In this document: positions 1 to 5,162 of the stretch, piece after piece
Position numbering within the stretch: the stretch's first letter is position 1
Layout of the letters: the number at the start of each line of letters is the position of its first letter
Origin: Oscillospiraceae bacterium
GTDB lineage: Bacteria > Bacillota > Clostridia > Oscillospirales > Ruminococcaceae
Assembly: GCA_029068025.1 (NCBI GenBank)
Contig: JAIEDJ010000028.1
Location: forward strand, 1-5,162
Direction of reading: 5' to 3'
DNA length: 5,162 nt
Notes under the pieces: generated by a model
Database searches by the model: none
Seen by the model: the letters and a program-made list of their open reading frames with translations, nothing else
What the model was told of the DNA's origin: nothing
Program-made: the position numbers and the translations under genes

Positions 1-2
1 AC

Positions 3-50
3 ATCACAGCGGCGGCACGGAAAATGCGCGAGGCAGCAAAACTGTTATAA
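3..50 (+). CDS. Possible 3' end of a plus-strand gene (partial)
   Basis: Reading from base 3, an open frame runs into the window and ends with TAA at 48-50, giving a 15-residue tail ITAAARKMREAAKLL. The tail is an amphipathic, Ala/Lys/Arg-rich helix, which is a common protein C-terminus. The only other support is position: a strong hairpin starts 11 bases after the stop and has a T-rich stretch on the plus-strand side, as expected for a gene converging on the minus-strand operon. Sixteen codons are too few to assign a family or to exclude chance, so no function is proposed. Confidence 0.35.
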   Translation: MTAAARKMREAAKLL

Positions 51-96
51 TAAAATTAGAGCCGTTAAGCAGATCCGCTTAACGGCTTGTTATTTT
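51..96. terminator. Bidirectional rho-independent terminator
   Basis: GCCGTTAAGC (61-70) and GCTTAACGGC (77-86) form a perfect 10-bp stem with a 6-base loop. On the plus strand the stem is followed by TTGTTATTTT. On the minus strand it is followed by TCTAATTTTA. Both flanks therefore look like terminator tails. The hairpin lies 8 bases past the TAA of the SUFU gene (95-97) on the minus strand and 10 bases past the possible plus-strand stop at 50. It probably terminates both converging transcripts. Confidence 0.85.
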
Positions 97-757
97 AAAA
101 CACACTGTCTCTGTAATAGTCCGTGATATCGCTGCCGATCTTCTCGTACAGTTCCTTGACCTTAAGTCCGTTGTCCTTGATCTGAAGCAGCTCCGCGTCG
201 GTGCAGCCGACGAACTCCACAAACTCGACCTTTCCGTTCGGCGTATCTATCGCCCCGACCTTGGTATCGGGCAAGGTAATGAATCCCACGAGCTTCGACT
301 GCTGATGAAAATCCATTCCCTGCTTCTGCCCGGTGTATACCCACTCCCACGGCAGAAAAACCTCGCCGCTGTTGAACGTCATCTTCGCTATCGCCTGAAA
401 GATACCGAATATGCAGCGCAGCTCGTTCTCCTCGTCGTCCGCGTCATAGCAGCCCTTCTTGAACCGCATGGTGAACTCCATACCGTAGCCGCTGTATTCG
501 GGATCCTCGGATTCCTTTTCCCACAGCTCCGACAGCCCGAATGTCACACAATGCCAGTAATCGCCGCCGTCATATGCACTCATACCATGCAGCGGATCTG
601 GTCCGCCAAGATTCCACGGTATCAACACGCCCCAGTGCTTGGGGTTGTCCTGCCCCGGATACACCTTGAGGAACGCTTCCTCAATAGCTTTCCAGCCTCT
701 GTCGTCGATCTCCTGCTCTTCCTCCTGCTGCTTTCCTTTTTTTCCGAACAATCCCAT
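95..757 (-). CDS. Suppressor-of-fused (SUFU) domain protein
   Basis: This is a 220-residue protein with a SUFU-type domain over about residues 20-200. Recognisable segments are GWKAIEEAFLKVYPGQ followed by PKHWG (21-43), LGGPDPLHGMSAY (50-62), the family signature around WHCVTFGLSELWEKES (68-83), then SGYGMEFTMRF (89-99), and a late block with TPNGKVEFVEFVGCTDAEL (172-190). The first 20 residues are a charged Lys/Glu-rich leader. There is no signal peptide or membrane segment, so it should be cytosolic. The ATG is preceded by GGAGG at a 6-base spacing, which fixes the start. It follows the radical SAM gene by 18 bp and is probably co-transcribed with it. Bacterial SUFU proteins are known partly as immunity proteins of polymorphic toxin systems, but many copies have no known role. 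No toxin gene is adjacent here, so the function stays open. The family call is firm. Confidence 0.85.
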   Translation of the reverse strand: MGLFGKKGKQQEEEQEIDDRGWKAIEEAFLKVYPGQDNPKHWGVLIPWNLGGPDPLHGMSAYDGGDYWHCVTFGLSELWEKESEDPEYSGYGMEFTMRFKKGCYDADDEENELRCIFGIFQAIAKMTFNSGEVFLPWEWVYTGQKQGMDFHQQSKLVGFITLPDTKVGAIDTPNGKVEFVEFVGCTDAELLQIKDNGLKVKELYEKIGSDITDYYRDSVF

Positions 758-775
758 TTTTTACCTCCAAATAAT

Positions 776-1660
776 TTACAGTCCCGAAAGATCAAATTCG
801 GGAGTATATTCCTCTTTAGCGGACGACCGTTCCTGCATATAACCGTCAAGCCCCGCTTCTATCACAGCGTCCAGCACCTTGTTGTACTCGAACGTCGTGA
901 TCCGCCTGTTCATTTTCGAGAACTCGGGGTCTGTTCTGACCCGCCCGAACGGCGTGTATTGGCTCATCAGACTGAATAGAATATCACTGCCGAACCGCTC
1001 CCCGAGCCGCCTTACGATCTCGACCGAATCTTTATAGCAGTTCGGGAGCACCAGGTGCCGAACCATTGTCCCCCAAAGCAGTTTCCCGTTTTCAAGAACG
1101 GGCTTTCCGGTCTGCCTTATCATTTCTTCAACCGCTGTCAGCGCTGTATTGAAATAATTCGGAGCGTTGGACAGCTTTTTCGCCAATTCGTCGTCAAAAT
1201 ATTTAACATCGGGAAGATAAACATTGATCAGCCCGTCAAGCATTTTCAGCGTTTCGACTTTTTCATAGCCGCCGCTGTTGTACACTATCGGCAAAGTCAG
1301 ACCGCGTTCTTTTGCAAGCCGTAACGCCGAAATTATCTGCGGCACAAAATGTGTCGGGTTTACCAGATCGATATTCTCCGCGCCTTGAGCCTGCAATTCA
1401 AGAAAGATCTCCGCAAGCCGTTCAGCCGTGATCTCTTTGCCGTATTTTTCTGTGCTTATCCCGTAATTCTGACAGTATACGCACCGCAGCACACAACCCG
1501 AGAAAAACACCGCGCCGCTGCCGCCATTGACAGACAAGCACGGTTCTTCCCAAAAATGAAGCATTGCTTTCGCGGCGGTGAGCTTGTCACCCATGCCGCA
1601 GTACCCGACAGTCTGAGCGCGGTCGGCGCCGCACTCGCGCGGACACAGCCGACATTCCAC
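776..1660 (-). CDS. Radical SAM protein, pyruvate formate-lyase activating enzyme homologue (COG1313, PflX-like)
   Basis: This is an iron-sulfur enzyme of the radical SAM superfamily, 294 residues from the GTG chosen here. The N-terminus carries the family's extra cysteine cluster C3-x2-C6-PRE-C10 followed by GYCG (C21). Next come HFWEEPC (C41) and GSGAVFFSGC. The radical SAM cluster motif C56-x3-C60-x2-C63 (CVLRCVYCQN) should bind a [4Fe-4S] cluster and S-adenosylmethionine. Later family blocks are NPTHFVP (101-107), YNSGGYE (127-133), LPDVK (149-153), MVRH (199-202), SQYTP (233-237) and the C-terminal GYMQERSSAKEEY (273-285), so the gene looks full length and intact. Members resemble glycyl-radical enzyme activases, but their substrate is generally unknown and no glycyl-radical enzyme is present here. 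GTG at 1658-1660 is chosen because GGAGG lies 8 bases upstream. The frame is open to an earlier GTG at 1694-1696 (306 residues), but that one lacks a ribosome binding site and falls in a hairpin loop. Confidence 0.88.
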   Translation of the reverse strand: MECRLCPRECGADRAQTVGYCGMGDKLTAAKAMLHFWEEPCLSVNGGSGAVFFSGCVLRCVYCQNYGISTEKYGKEITAERLAEIFLELQAQGAENIDLVNPTHFVPQIISALRLAKERGLTLPIVYNSGGYEKVETLKMLDGLINVYLPDVKYFDDELAKKLSNAPNYFNTALTAVEEMIRQTGKPVLENGKLLWGTMVRHLVLPNCYKDSVEIVRRLGERFGSDILFSLMSQYTPFGRVRTDPEFSKMNRRITTFEYNKVLDAVIEAGLDGYMQERSSAKEEYTPEFDLSGL

Positions 1661-1668
1661 GGAGCATT

Positions 1669-1673
1669 CCTCC
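1669..1673 (-). promoter_or_regulatory. Ribosome binding site that decides the radical SAM gene start
   Basis: On the minus strand the sequence reads TTGGAGGAATGCTCCGTG. GGAGG is followed by 8 bases and then the GTG at 1660, an ideal Shine-Dalgarno spacing. It lies just after the T-rich tail of the preceding terminator hairpin. The upstream GTG at 1696 has only GTGTTCGGGT before it, which is a poor site. Confidence 0.65.
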
Positions 1674-1675
1674 AA

Positions 1676-1713
1676 TACAAAAGCCGCCGTATTCACACCC
1701 GAACACGGCGGCT
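1676..1713 (-). terminator. Intrinsic terminator or attenuator after the flagellar genes
   Basis: On the minus strand AGCCGCCGT (1713-1705) pairs perfectly with ACGGCGGCT (1690-1682) around a 14-base loop, and TTTTGTATT follows the stem. The 9-bp GC-rich stem with a T-rich tail has the form of a rho-independent terminator. It begins 4 bases past the TAA of the putative chaperone gene at 1718. The tail is interrupted by a G, so some readthrough into the radical SAM and SUFU genes is possible. No separate promoter for those genes is apparent in the short gap. Confidence 0.7.
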
Positions 1714-1717
1714 CGCT

Positions 1718-2203
1718 TTAAAGATTCTTATTGAGCGATTGTCCCGTTGCTCTTCCGACAGTCGCGCTGTTGTAGTAGCCTATCTTCTGCTTGGTCTGCT
1801 TAAGCTCCTCCAACTCGCGGCGGGAATCCACATGACGATCCTTGAACTGTGCCGAGATAACCCTGTCCTTGTCAAGGATCCGCTGCTTAGTTACGGTAAC
1901 ATTACGCTGCAAAAGCTGCAGCTTCTTGTGCATATCATCAAGCGGAACGCTCACATAGCTGCCTATGACCAAAGCCTTCAGCAGCTTCTGCTCTTCGGGG
2001 GACTCGCAGTCTATAACGGCTTCAACGTCACACTTGAGATCTTCAAGCGTCTCGATAAGCTCGTTTCTGGCGATCAGCCCCTGCTGAAGAATGTCCAGAT
2101 CGGCGTTTATCATCGTGTCGGTCTGTCTTTCATATTCCTGAAGCGTGCTGAGGATCGTATTCATCAGCTCCGATACCTTTTCACAGCCAAAAAGCTCTGC
2201 CAT
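1718..2203 (-). CDS. Putative flagellar export chaperone (FliT/FlgN-like)
   Basis: This 161-residue protein is almost entirely helical and charged. The N-terminal half (about 10-60) has coiled-coil-like spacing, as in LQEYERQTDTMINADLDILQ, with a Glu/Leu-rich helix after it. A second long helical stretch covers about 90-140 (MHKKLQLLQR to ELKQTKQK). The C-terminus IGYYNSATVG...SLNKNL recalls the flexible tail of FlgN-type proteins. No signal peptide or membrane segment is present, so it should be cytosolic. It sits directly after fliD and fliS, where Firmicutes usually carry FliT. FliT chaperones the cap protein FliD, while FlgN chaperones the hook-filament junction proteins. The sequence alone does not tell which applies, so no gene symbol is given. 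The start is well supported: AGGAGG lies 9 bases before the ATG. The gap from fliS is 48 bp with no hairpin, and a strong terminator follows the stop codon. That it is a real flagellar-cluster gene is sure; the chaperone role rests mainly on size, helicity and position. Confidence 0.75.
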   Translation of the reverse strand: MAELFGCEKVSELMNTILSTLQEYERQTDTMINADLDILQQGLIARNELIETLEDLKCDVEAVIDCESPEEQKLLKALVIGSYVSVPLDDMHKKLQLLQRNVTVTKQRILDKDRVISAQFKDRHVDSRRELEELKQTKQKIGYYNSATVGRATGQSLNKNL

Positions 2204-2251
2204 ATATCTCCCCCTCCTTTTCAGCGCGAAAACCGCACTGTTTTATATTTA

Positions 2252-2668
2252 TTAAGAAAACAGACCCTTTTTCTCGTTGGTCTTTGCCTGAGCCTCTATC
2301 TCTTCGCGCGTCATCTGGCTTATCTGCGTGAACGCGTCGCGCAGCTCTCCGACCATCGGAATGATCTTCTTGACCTCGGTGCAGTCCTTGCTGACATTCG
2401 CCTTGACTATCTCCTTATAAAAGAACACATACAGCGACTCAAGATTCTGCGAGATCGGGACGGACATATCCAGCGCCTCACGAAGCGCGTCGATACAGTC
2501 CTCCGCCTTGATAAACGCGGTGTTGCATTTTGCGTAATCCTTGTCCTCAACGCCCTTTATTCCTATAGCAAGCTGCCGCTCGATCTCGCTGTAGAGCTTT
2601 ATAACTACCTCTACCGGGGTCATCGTAGTAACCGATTGCTTTTTATACTGCGCGTAAGGATTAACCAT
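2252..2668 (-). CDS. fliS: Flagellar export chaperone FliS
   Basis: FliS binds the disordered C-terminal region of flagellin in the cytosol, preventing early polymerisation and guiding it to the flagellar export gate. At 138 residues this matches the usual family length (about 125-140). It shows the family's N-terminal NPYAQYKKQSV (3-13), the TPVEVVIKLYSEIER helix with the conserved LY (25-26), an AFIKAEDCIDALREALD helix (51-67), ISQNLESLYVFFYKEIVKAN (72-91) and ELRDAF (108-113). It is all-helical with no signal peptide. It begins 21 bp after the fliD stop, with AAGGGG about 11 bases before the ATG, and is clearly in the fliD operon. Its expected client flagellin is not in the window. The two cysteines in the middle of the protein are not unusual for a cytosolic chaperone. 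Confidence 0.95.
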   Translation of the reverse strand: MVNPYAQYKKQSVTTMTPVEVVIKLYSEIERQLAIGIKGVEDKDYAKCNTAFIKAEDCIDALREALDMSVPISQNLESLYVFFYKEIVKANVSKDCTEVKKIIPMVGELRDAFTQISQMTREEIEAQAKTNEKKGLFS

Positions 2669-2689
2669 ATTTTATTCAGCCCCTTCGGT

Positions 2690-5074
2690 TTACTGATAGT
2701 TGCCGGTGTATCCGAAATAGTTTGCGAGATAGCTTGACTGGCTGTTCATATTGGACATCATCTTCTCAAGGTTGGTGAACACCTTCCACCAGTACTCTTC
2801 CTTGGAGTCATAGCGGTTCTGCAGAGTGGTGATGCGCTTGTTGATCTGCTCCATCTGACGATAGATCTCGTTGTCCTTTGCGCTTGTGCCCGTTTCAAGA
2901 CCCGCCTTGCGGACAAGCGTACCCTTGACTTTACCCGTGCTTCTTACCGCGTTATCAATGATGGTGTTCACCTTTTTCATGATACCGTTGTCGGAATCGG
3001 TGAACAGCTTCATGATATCCTCAGCATGCTCTTCGAATGCCTTGTCAAAAGCCTCCTCGTCGATCTCCAGCTTTCCGATAGAGCTGTCTTTGTATGCCAT
3101 GGTGGTTATTCCCATGTTATACAGACCAAACTTCTTGCCGTCGCTTGAATCAACAGAGTTATACAAAGCCATTCTGATGTTGGACATAATTGTCGATACT
3201 GTGGAATCGTTGTACAGGATGCCCTGCTTAGCCGCCTTCTCCCAGTTCTCGATCTCCTTCTCGGACATTTCCTCCCTCTGCTCGTCGGTAAGCGGCTCGT
3301 AGAGGTTGTTCTTATTGTCGCGCTTGGGAGCGGTGCCGATATAACCGTAAACGTCATCGAGCAGCTGATTATAGTCCTTTACAAAGTCCTTGATCGTCTG
3401 CTTTACGTCGTCATAGCTCTTGGAAATGCCAACGGTATATTCGGAACCCAGCTCAGCCTCCTCAAAATTGATGGTAGTACCGTCAAATGTGTAGCTGTTG
3501 TTGTTGTGATAGATCTCAACGCCGTCCAGCTCAAATATCGCGTTTCTGCCGATCTCCGCTTTCATAGCGGTGTTCTCGTCAACTGCGAGCCCGAGCGCCG
3601 CGGTGAACTTGTTCGCTTCGATCTCAACATCGCCGCCGTTGCCCATGTCGTTAGCCGTAACGGTGAGCTTGCCGTCCAGGTTGGAATAGTTCATCGTAAC
3701 GCCCGCGCCGCTGCCGTTCACAGCCTTAACAAGGTCGTTTATGCTTGCGGAAGAAGCAACGGAGATCTCTTTGCCGTTTATTTTGAACTTAACGGTCTCG
3801 CCTTTGCCTGCAATGCCCAGATCCTTAAGCGTAGAGCCCGTAGCGACCTTGTTGGACGCGGAAGCCTTTGTCAGTCCGAGCGTACCGCCCGCAACGGAGG
3901 TTATCGCAAACTCCTTGGTGCAGTTCAGATAGCCGTCACTGAACAGCGTAAAGGTTGCGCCCTCGGAAGAAAACGCGTTGTTAAGAGCCTTCTTCAGTGC
4001 CTCGGAGTTCATATCCTTAGCCGCCTGATCGCTTGTATAAGCAAATTCCTCCAGCTGCTCACTGGTAGGCGTTCTGCCGTTGTTGGCATTCTTGTAAGCC
4101 TCCAGCTTAAGCGCGTTGTACTGATTGAGGATAGCGCCGTTTCCCGGCTCGTTTCGGCTGTCGAAATATGTCGCTGAAACGCCGTTGAAGCTTACGTTCT
4201 TGGTAACATTGCCCACGGTAACGGAAACGGTGTTCTTTCCGGTCACTGCAGACTGCGCCGCAATAGCAACACGATCCTTAAGGCGTGTCAGACCGAAGTC
4301 GCCGGTCTTCTCGGTAACGGTAACGCCCGCGTTGCCGCCTACCTTAAAGTTAAGCTTGCCGTTCGCGTCCTTCTCAACGCTTACAAATCTCTCGTTGCCG
4401 TCAGCGTTAAGACCGCCGGTAACGTTGCTGCTCGCGCTTGTCTTGCCGGTAAGACCGAAAGCCTCTTCGAGCTTGTCGTTCATCGCGGTCTCAACAGCAG
4501 CCGCAAAGTCGTCCATGTTGATCTTGCCATCGGCGCCCTGCGCGATGTTGATGTCAAATTCAACAGTCTTCGCTACATCGCCTACCTTGAAGTCCAGTGC
4601 AAAGCTGTACTTTCTTTCACCGTTCTCAACGGTATAATCGGAATAATTCGCCGCCTTGTTGAGATCCAGCTCAAAGTTCTGAGAGCCGATGGTCTTGCCC
4701 GAAAGCTTTGTAGCGGTCGCGGTCTGGGTTACCTTGATAGAGTGGCTGCCCTCAAGTGATGACGACGATGTTGTTACGGAAATACCGCCCGATCTGTCGG
4801 CATTGTTCTTGTTGGTGATAGTCGTCTTGAAATTCTTGAAGGAGTTCGGACTCATCAGATAGCTGTCCTTCTTCAGGATGTCAAAATACTTGTTCTTGAA
4901 GGTGGTCAGCTTGCTTGTGATGTCACGATATGCTTCCTGCTTCCATGTCAGCTTTGTAAGCTTCTTGTTCTGATTGTCGATCTTAGTCTGATAAGCCGAC
5001 ATCATCTTTTCGATCATAGCTTCGGTATCATAACCGGAGTTGATACCCGCCAAACGCATCAAATCGCTGCTCAT
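2690..5074 (-). CDS. fliD: Flagellar filament capping protein FliD (HAP2), enlarged form
   Basis: FliD forms the oligomeric cap at the tip of the flagellar filament and helps flagellin subunits fold into place. It acts outside the cell after export through the flagellar type III system, so it has no Sec signal peptide. The FliD_N domain spans about 1-120, with the opening GINSGYDTEAMIEKMMSAY (10-28) and an amphipathic helical region after it. A flagellin-IN motif lies at about 425-490 (VKFKINGKEISV, then INDLVKAVN). FliD_C spans about 505-785, with NAIFELDGVEI (511-521), YDDVKQTIKDFVKDYNQLLD (554-573), LTDEQREEMSEKEIENWE (595-612) and a terminal coiled-coil region (about 740-780). At 794 residues it is much longer than the 468 of E. 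coli or 498 of B. subtilis. The excess lies in residues 130-410, the part expected to face outward. AGGAGG 8 bases upstream fixes the ATG. fliS follows after 21 bp. Confidence 0.95.
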   Translation of the reverse strand: MSSDLMRLAGINSGYDTEAMIEKMMSAYQTKIDNQNKKLTKLTWKQEAYRDITSKLTTFKNKYFDILKKDSYLMSPNSFKNFKTTITNKNNADRSGGISVTTSSSSLEGSHSIKVTQTATATKLSGKTIGSQNFELDLNKAANYSDYTVENGERKYSFALDFKVGDVAKTVEFDINIAQGADGKINMDDFAAAVETAMNDKLEEAFGLTGKTSASSNVTGGLNADGNERFVSVEKDANGKLNFKVGGNAGVTVTEKTGDFGLTRLKDRVAIAAQSAVTGKNTVSVTVGNVTKNVSFNGVSATYFDSRNEPGNGAILNQYNALKLEAYKNANNGRTPTSEQLEEFAYTSDQAAKDMNSEALKKALNNAFSSEGATFTLFSDGYLNCTKEFAITSVAGGTLGLTKASASNKVATGSTLKDLGIAGKGETVKFKINGKEISVASSASINDLVKAVNGSGAGVTMNYSNLDGKLTVTANDMGNGGDVEIEANKFTAALGLAVDENTAMKAEIGRNAIFELDGVEIYHNNNSYTFDGTTINFEEAELGSEYTVGISKSYDDVKQTIKDFVKDYNQLLDDVYGYIGTAPKRDNKNNLYEPLTDEQREEMSEKEIENWEKAAKQGILYNDSTVSTIMSNIRMALYNSVDSSDGKKFGLYNMGITTMAYKDSSIGKLEIDEEAFDKAFEEHAEDIMKLFTDSDNGIMKKVNTIIDNAVRSTGKVKGTLVRKAGLETGTSAKDNEIYRQMEQINKRITTLQNRYDSKEEYWWKVFTNLEKMMSNMNSQSSYLANYFGYTGNYQ

Positions 5075-5133
5075 AATTTATTCCTCCTGTTCGATCCGGA
5101 ATCCACGCTTTCCGAAAACTCGTGTAAGCGTTT

Positions 5134-5161
5134 CTTTCGGTATAAAAATGTCTGTTTGTTA
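5134..5161 (-). promoter_or_regulatory. Possible sigma-28 (SigD)-like promoter for the fliD operon
   Basis: In the 88-base leader of fliD, the minus strand carries TAAC (5161-5158), a 16-base spacer and ACCGAAAG (5141-5134). Flagellar sigma factors of Firmicutes favour TAAA, about 15 bases, then GCCGATAA. The match is 3 of 4 in the first box and 5 of 8 in the second, with nearly correct spacing. It sits about 60 bases before the fliD ATG. No better sigma-A promoter is seen in the leader. The match is degenerate and the operon may instead be read from a promoter outside the window. Confidence 0.3.
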
Positions 5162-5162
5162 C

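Noticed and set aside
305..979. A 224-codon plus-strand open frame opposite the SUFU gene and the 3' end of the radical SAM gene
   Set aside because: Antisense to two genes with clear family motifs and without its own ribosome binding site.
2204..2251. 48-bp gap between fliS and the chaperone gene as a possible promoter or terminator site
   Set aside because: No hairpin and no convincing promoter boxes; it holds only the AGGAGG site of the downstream gene.
1349..2737. A 462-codon plus-strand open frame running opposite the radical SAM, chaperone and fliS genes
   Set aside because: It crosses three well-supported minus-strand genes and their intergenic gaps, and has no recognisable domain. 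It is an antisense shadow of codon bias.
3506..4637. Two long overlapping plus-strand open frames (3506-4177 and 4125-4637) opposite fliD
   Set aside because: They lie wholly inside fliD, have low-complexity Val/Leu/Arg or Pro/Ser/Thr composition typical of reverse-strand reading, and resemble no known family.
5105..5131. Inverted repeat ACGCTT / AAGCGT with a 15-base spacer in the fliD leader
   Set aside because: Only 6 bp with no extension or T-rich tail; readily expected by chance and not enough to call an operator.

Overview
The window looks like chromosome from a motile Gram-positive anaerobe of the class Clostridia, probably near Ruminococcus/Oscillospiraceae. This is inferred from the fliD-fliS-chaperone gene order, a FliD C-terminal domain with the clostridial LTDEQREEMSEKEIENWE segment, strong AGGAGG-type ribosome binding sites and a COG1313 radical SAM protein. 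G+C is about one half by eye. No rRNA, tRNA, insertion sequence, CRISPR array or prophage gene is visible.

All five complete genes lie on the minus strand, so the reading order is from high to low coordinates. First comes a late-flagellar block. It has a short leader with a possible, degenerate sigma-28-like promoter (about 5134-5161), then fliD (2690-5074, an enlarged filament cap protein), fliS (2252-2668, flagellin export chaperone) and a 161-residue helical protein (1718-2203) that is most likely a FliT- or FlgN-type export chaperone. A strong hairpin with a T-rich tail (1676-1713) closes this block.

Next comes a two-gene tail that is not obviously flagellar. It holds a radical SAM protein related to pyruvate formate-lyase activating enzymes (776-1660, possibly from 1696) and, 18 bp further on, a suppressor-of-fused (SUFU) domain protein (95-757). 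A perfect 10-bp hairpin (61-86) with T-rich sequence on both sides ends the unit. It probably also ends a converging plus-strand gene, of which only the last codons (3-50) might be present.

FliD, FliS and the third protein fit together as the cap and the chaperones that deliver filament and cap subunits to the flagellar secretion system. The role of the last two genes is not known from sequence. The points most worth a second look are the start site of the radical SAM gene, whose longest-frame GTG sits in the loop of the upstream terminator while a good ribosome binding site points to a start 36 bases further in; the three successive flagellin-IN-like modules in the enlarged FliD; and the SUFU protein, whose bacterial relatives include immunity proteins of polymorphic toxin systems, although no toxin is present here. 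I did not find a clearly undescribed system.
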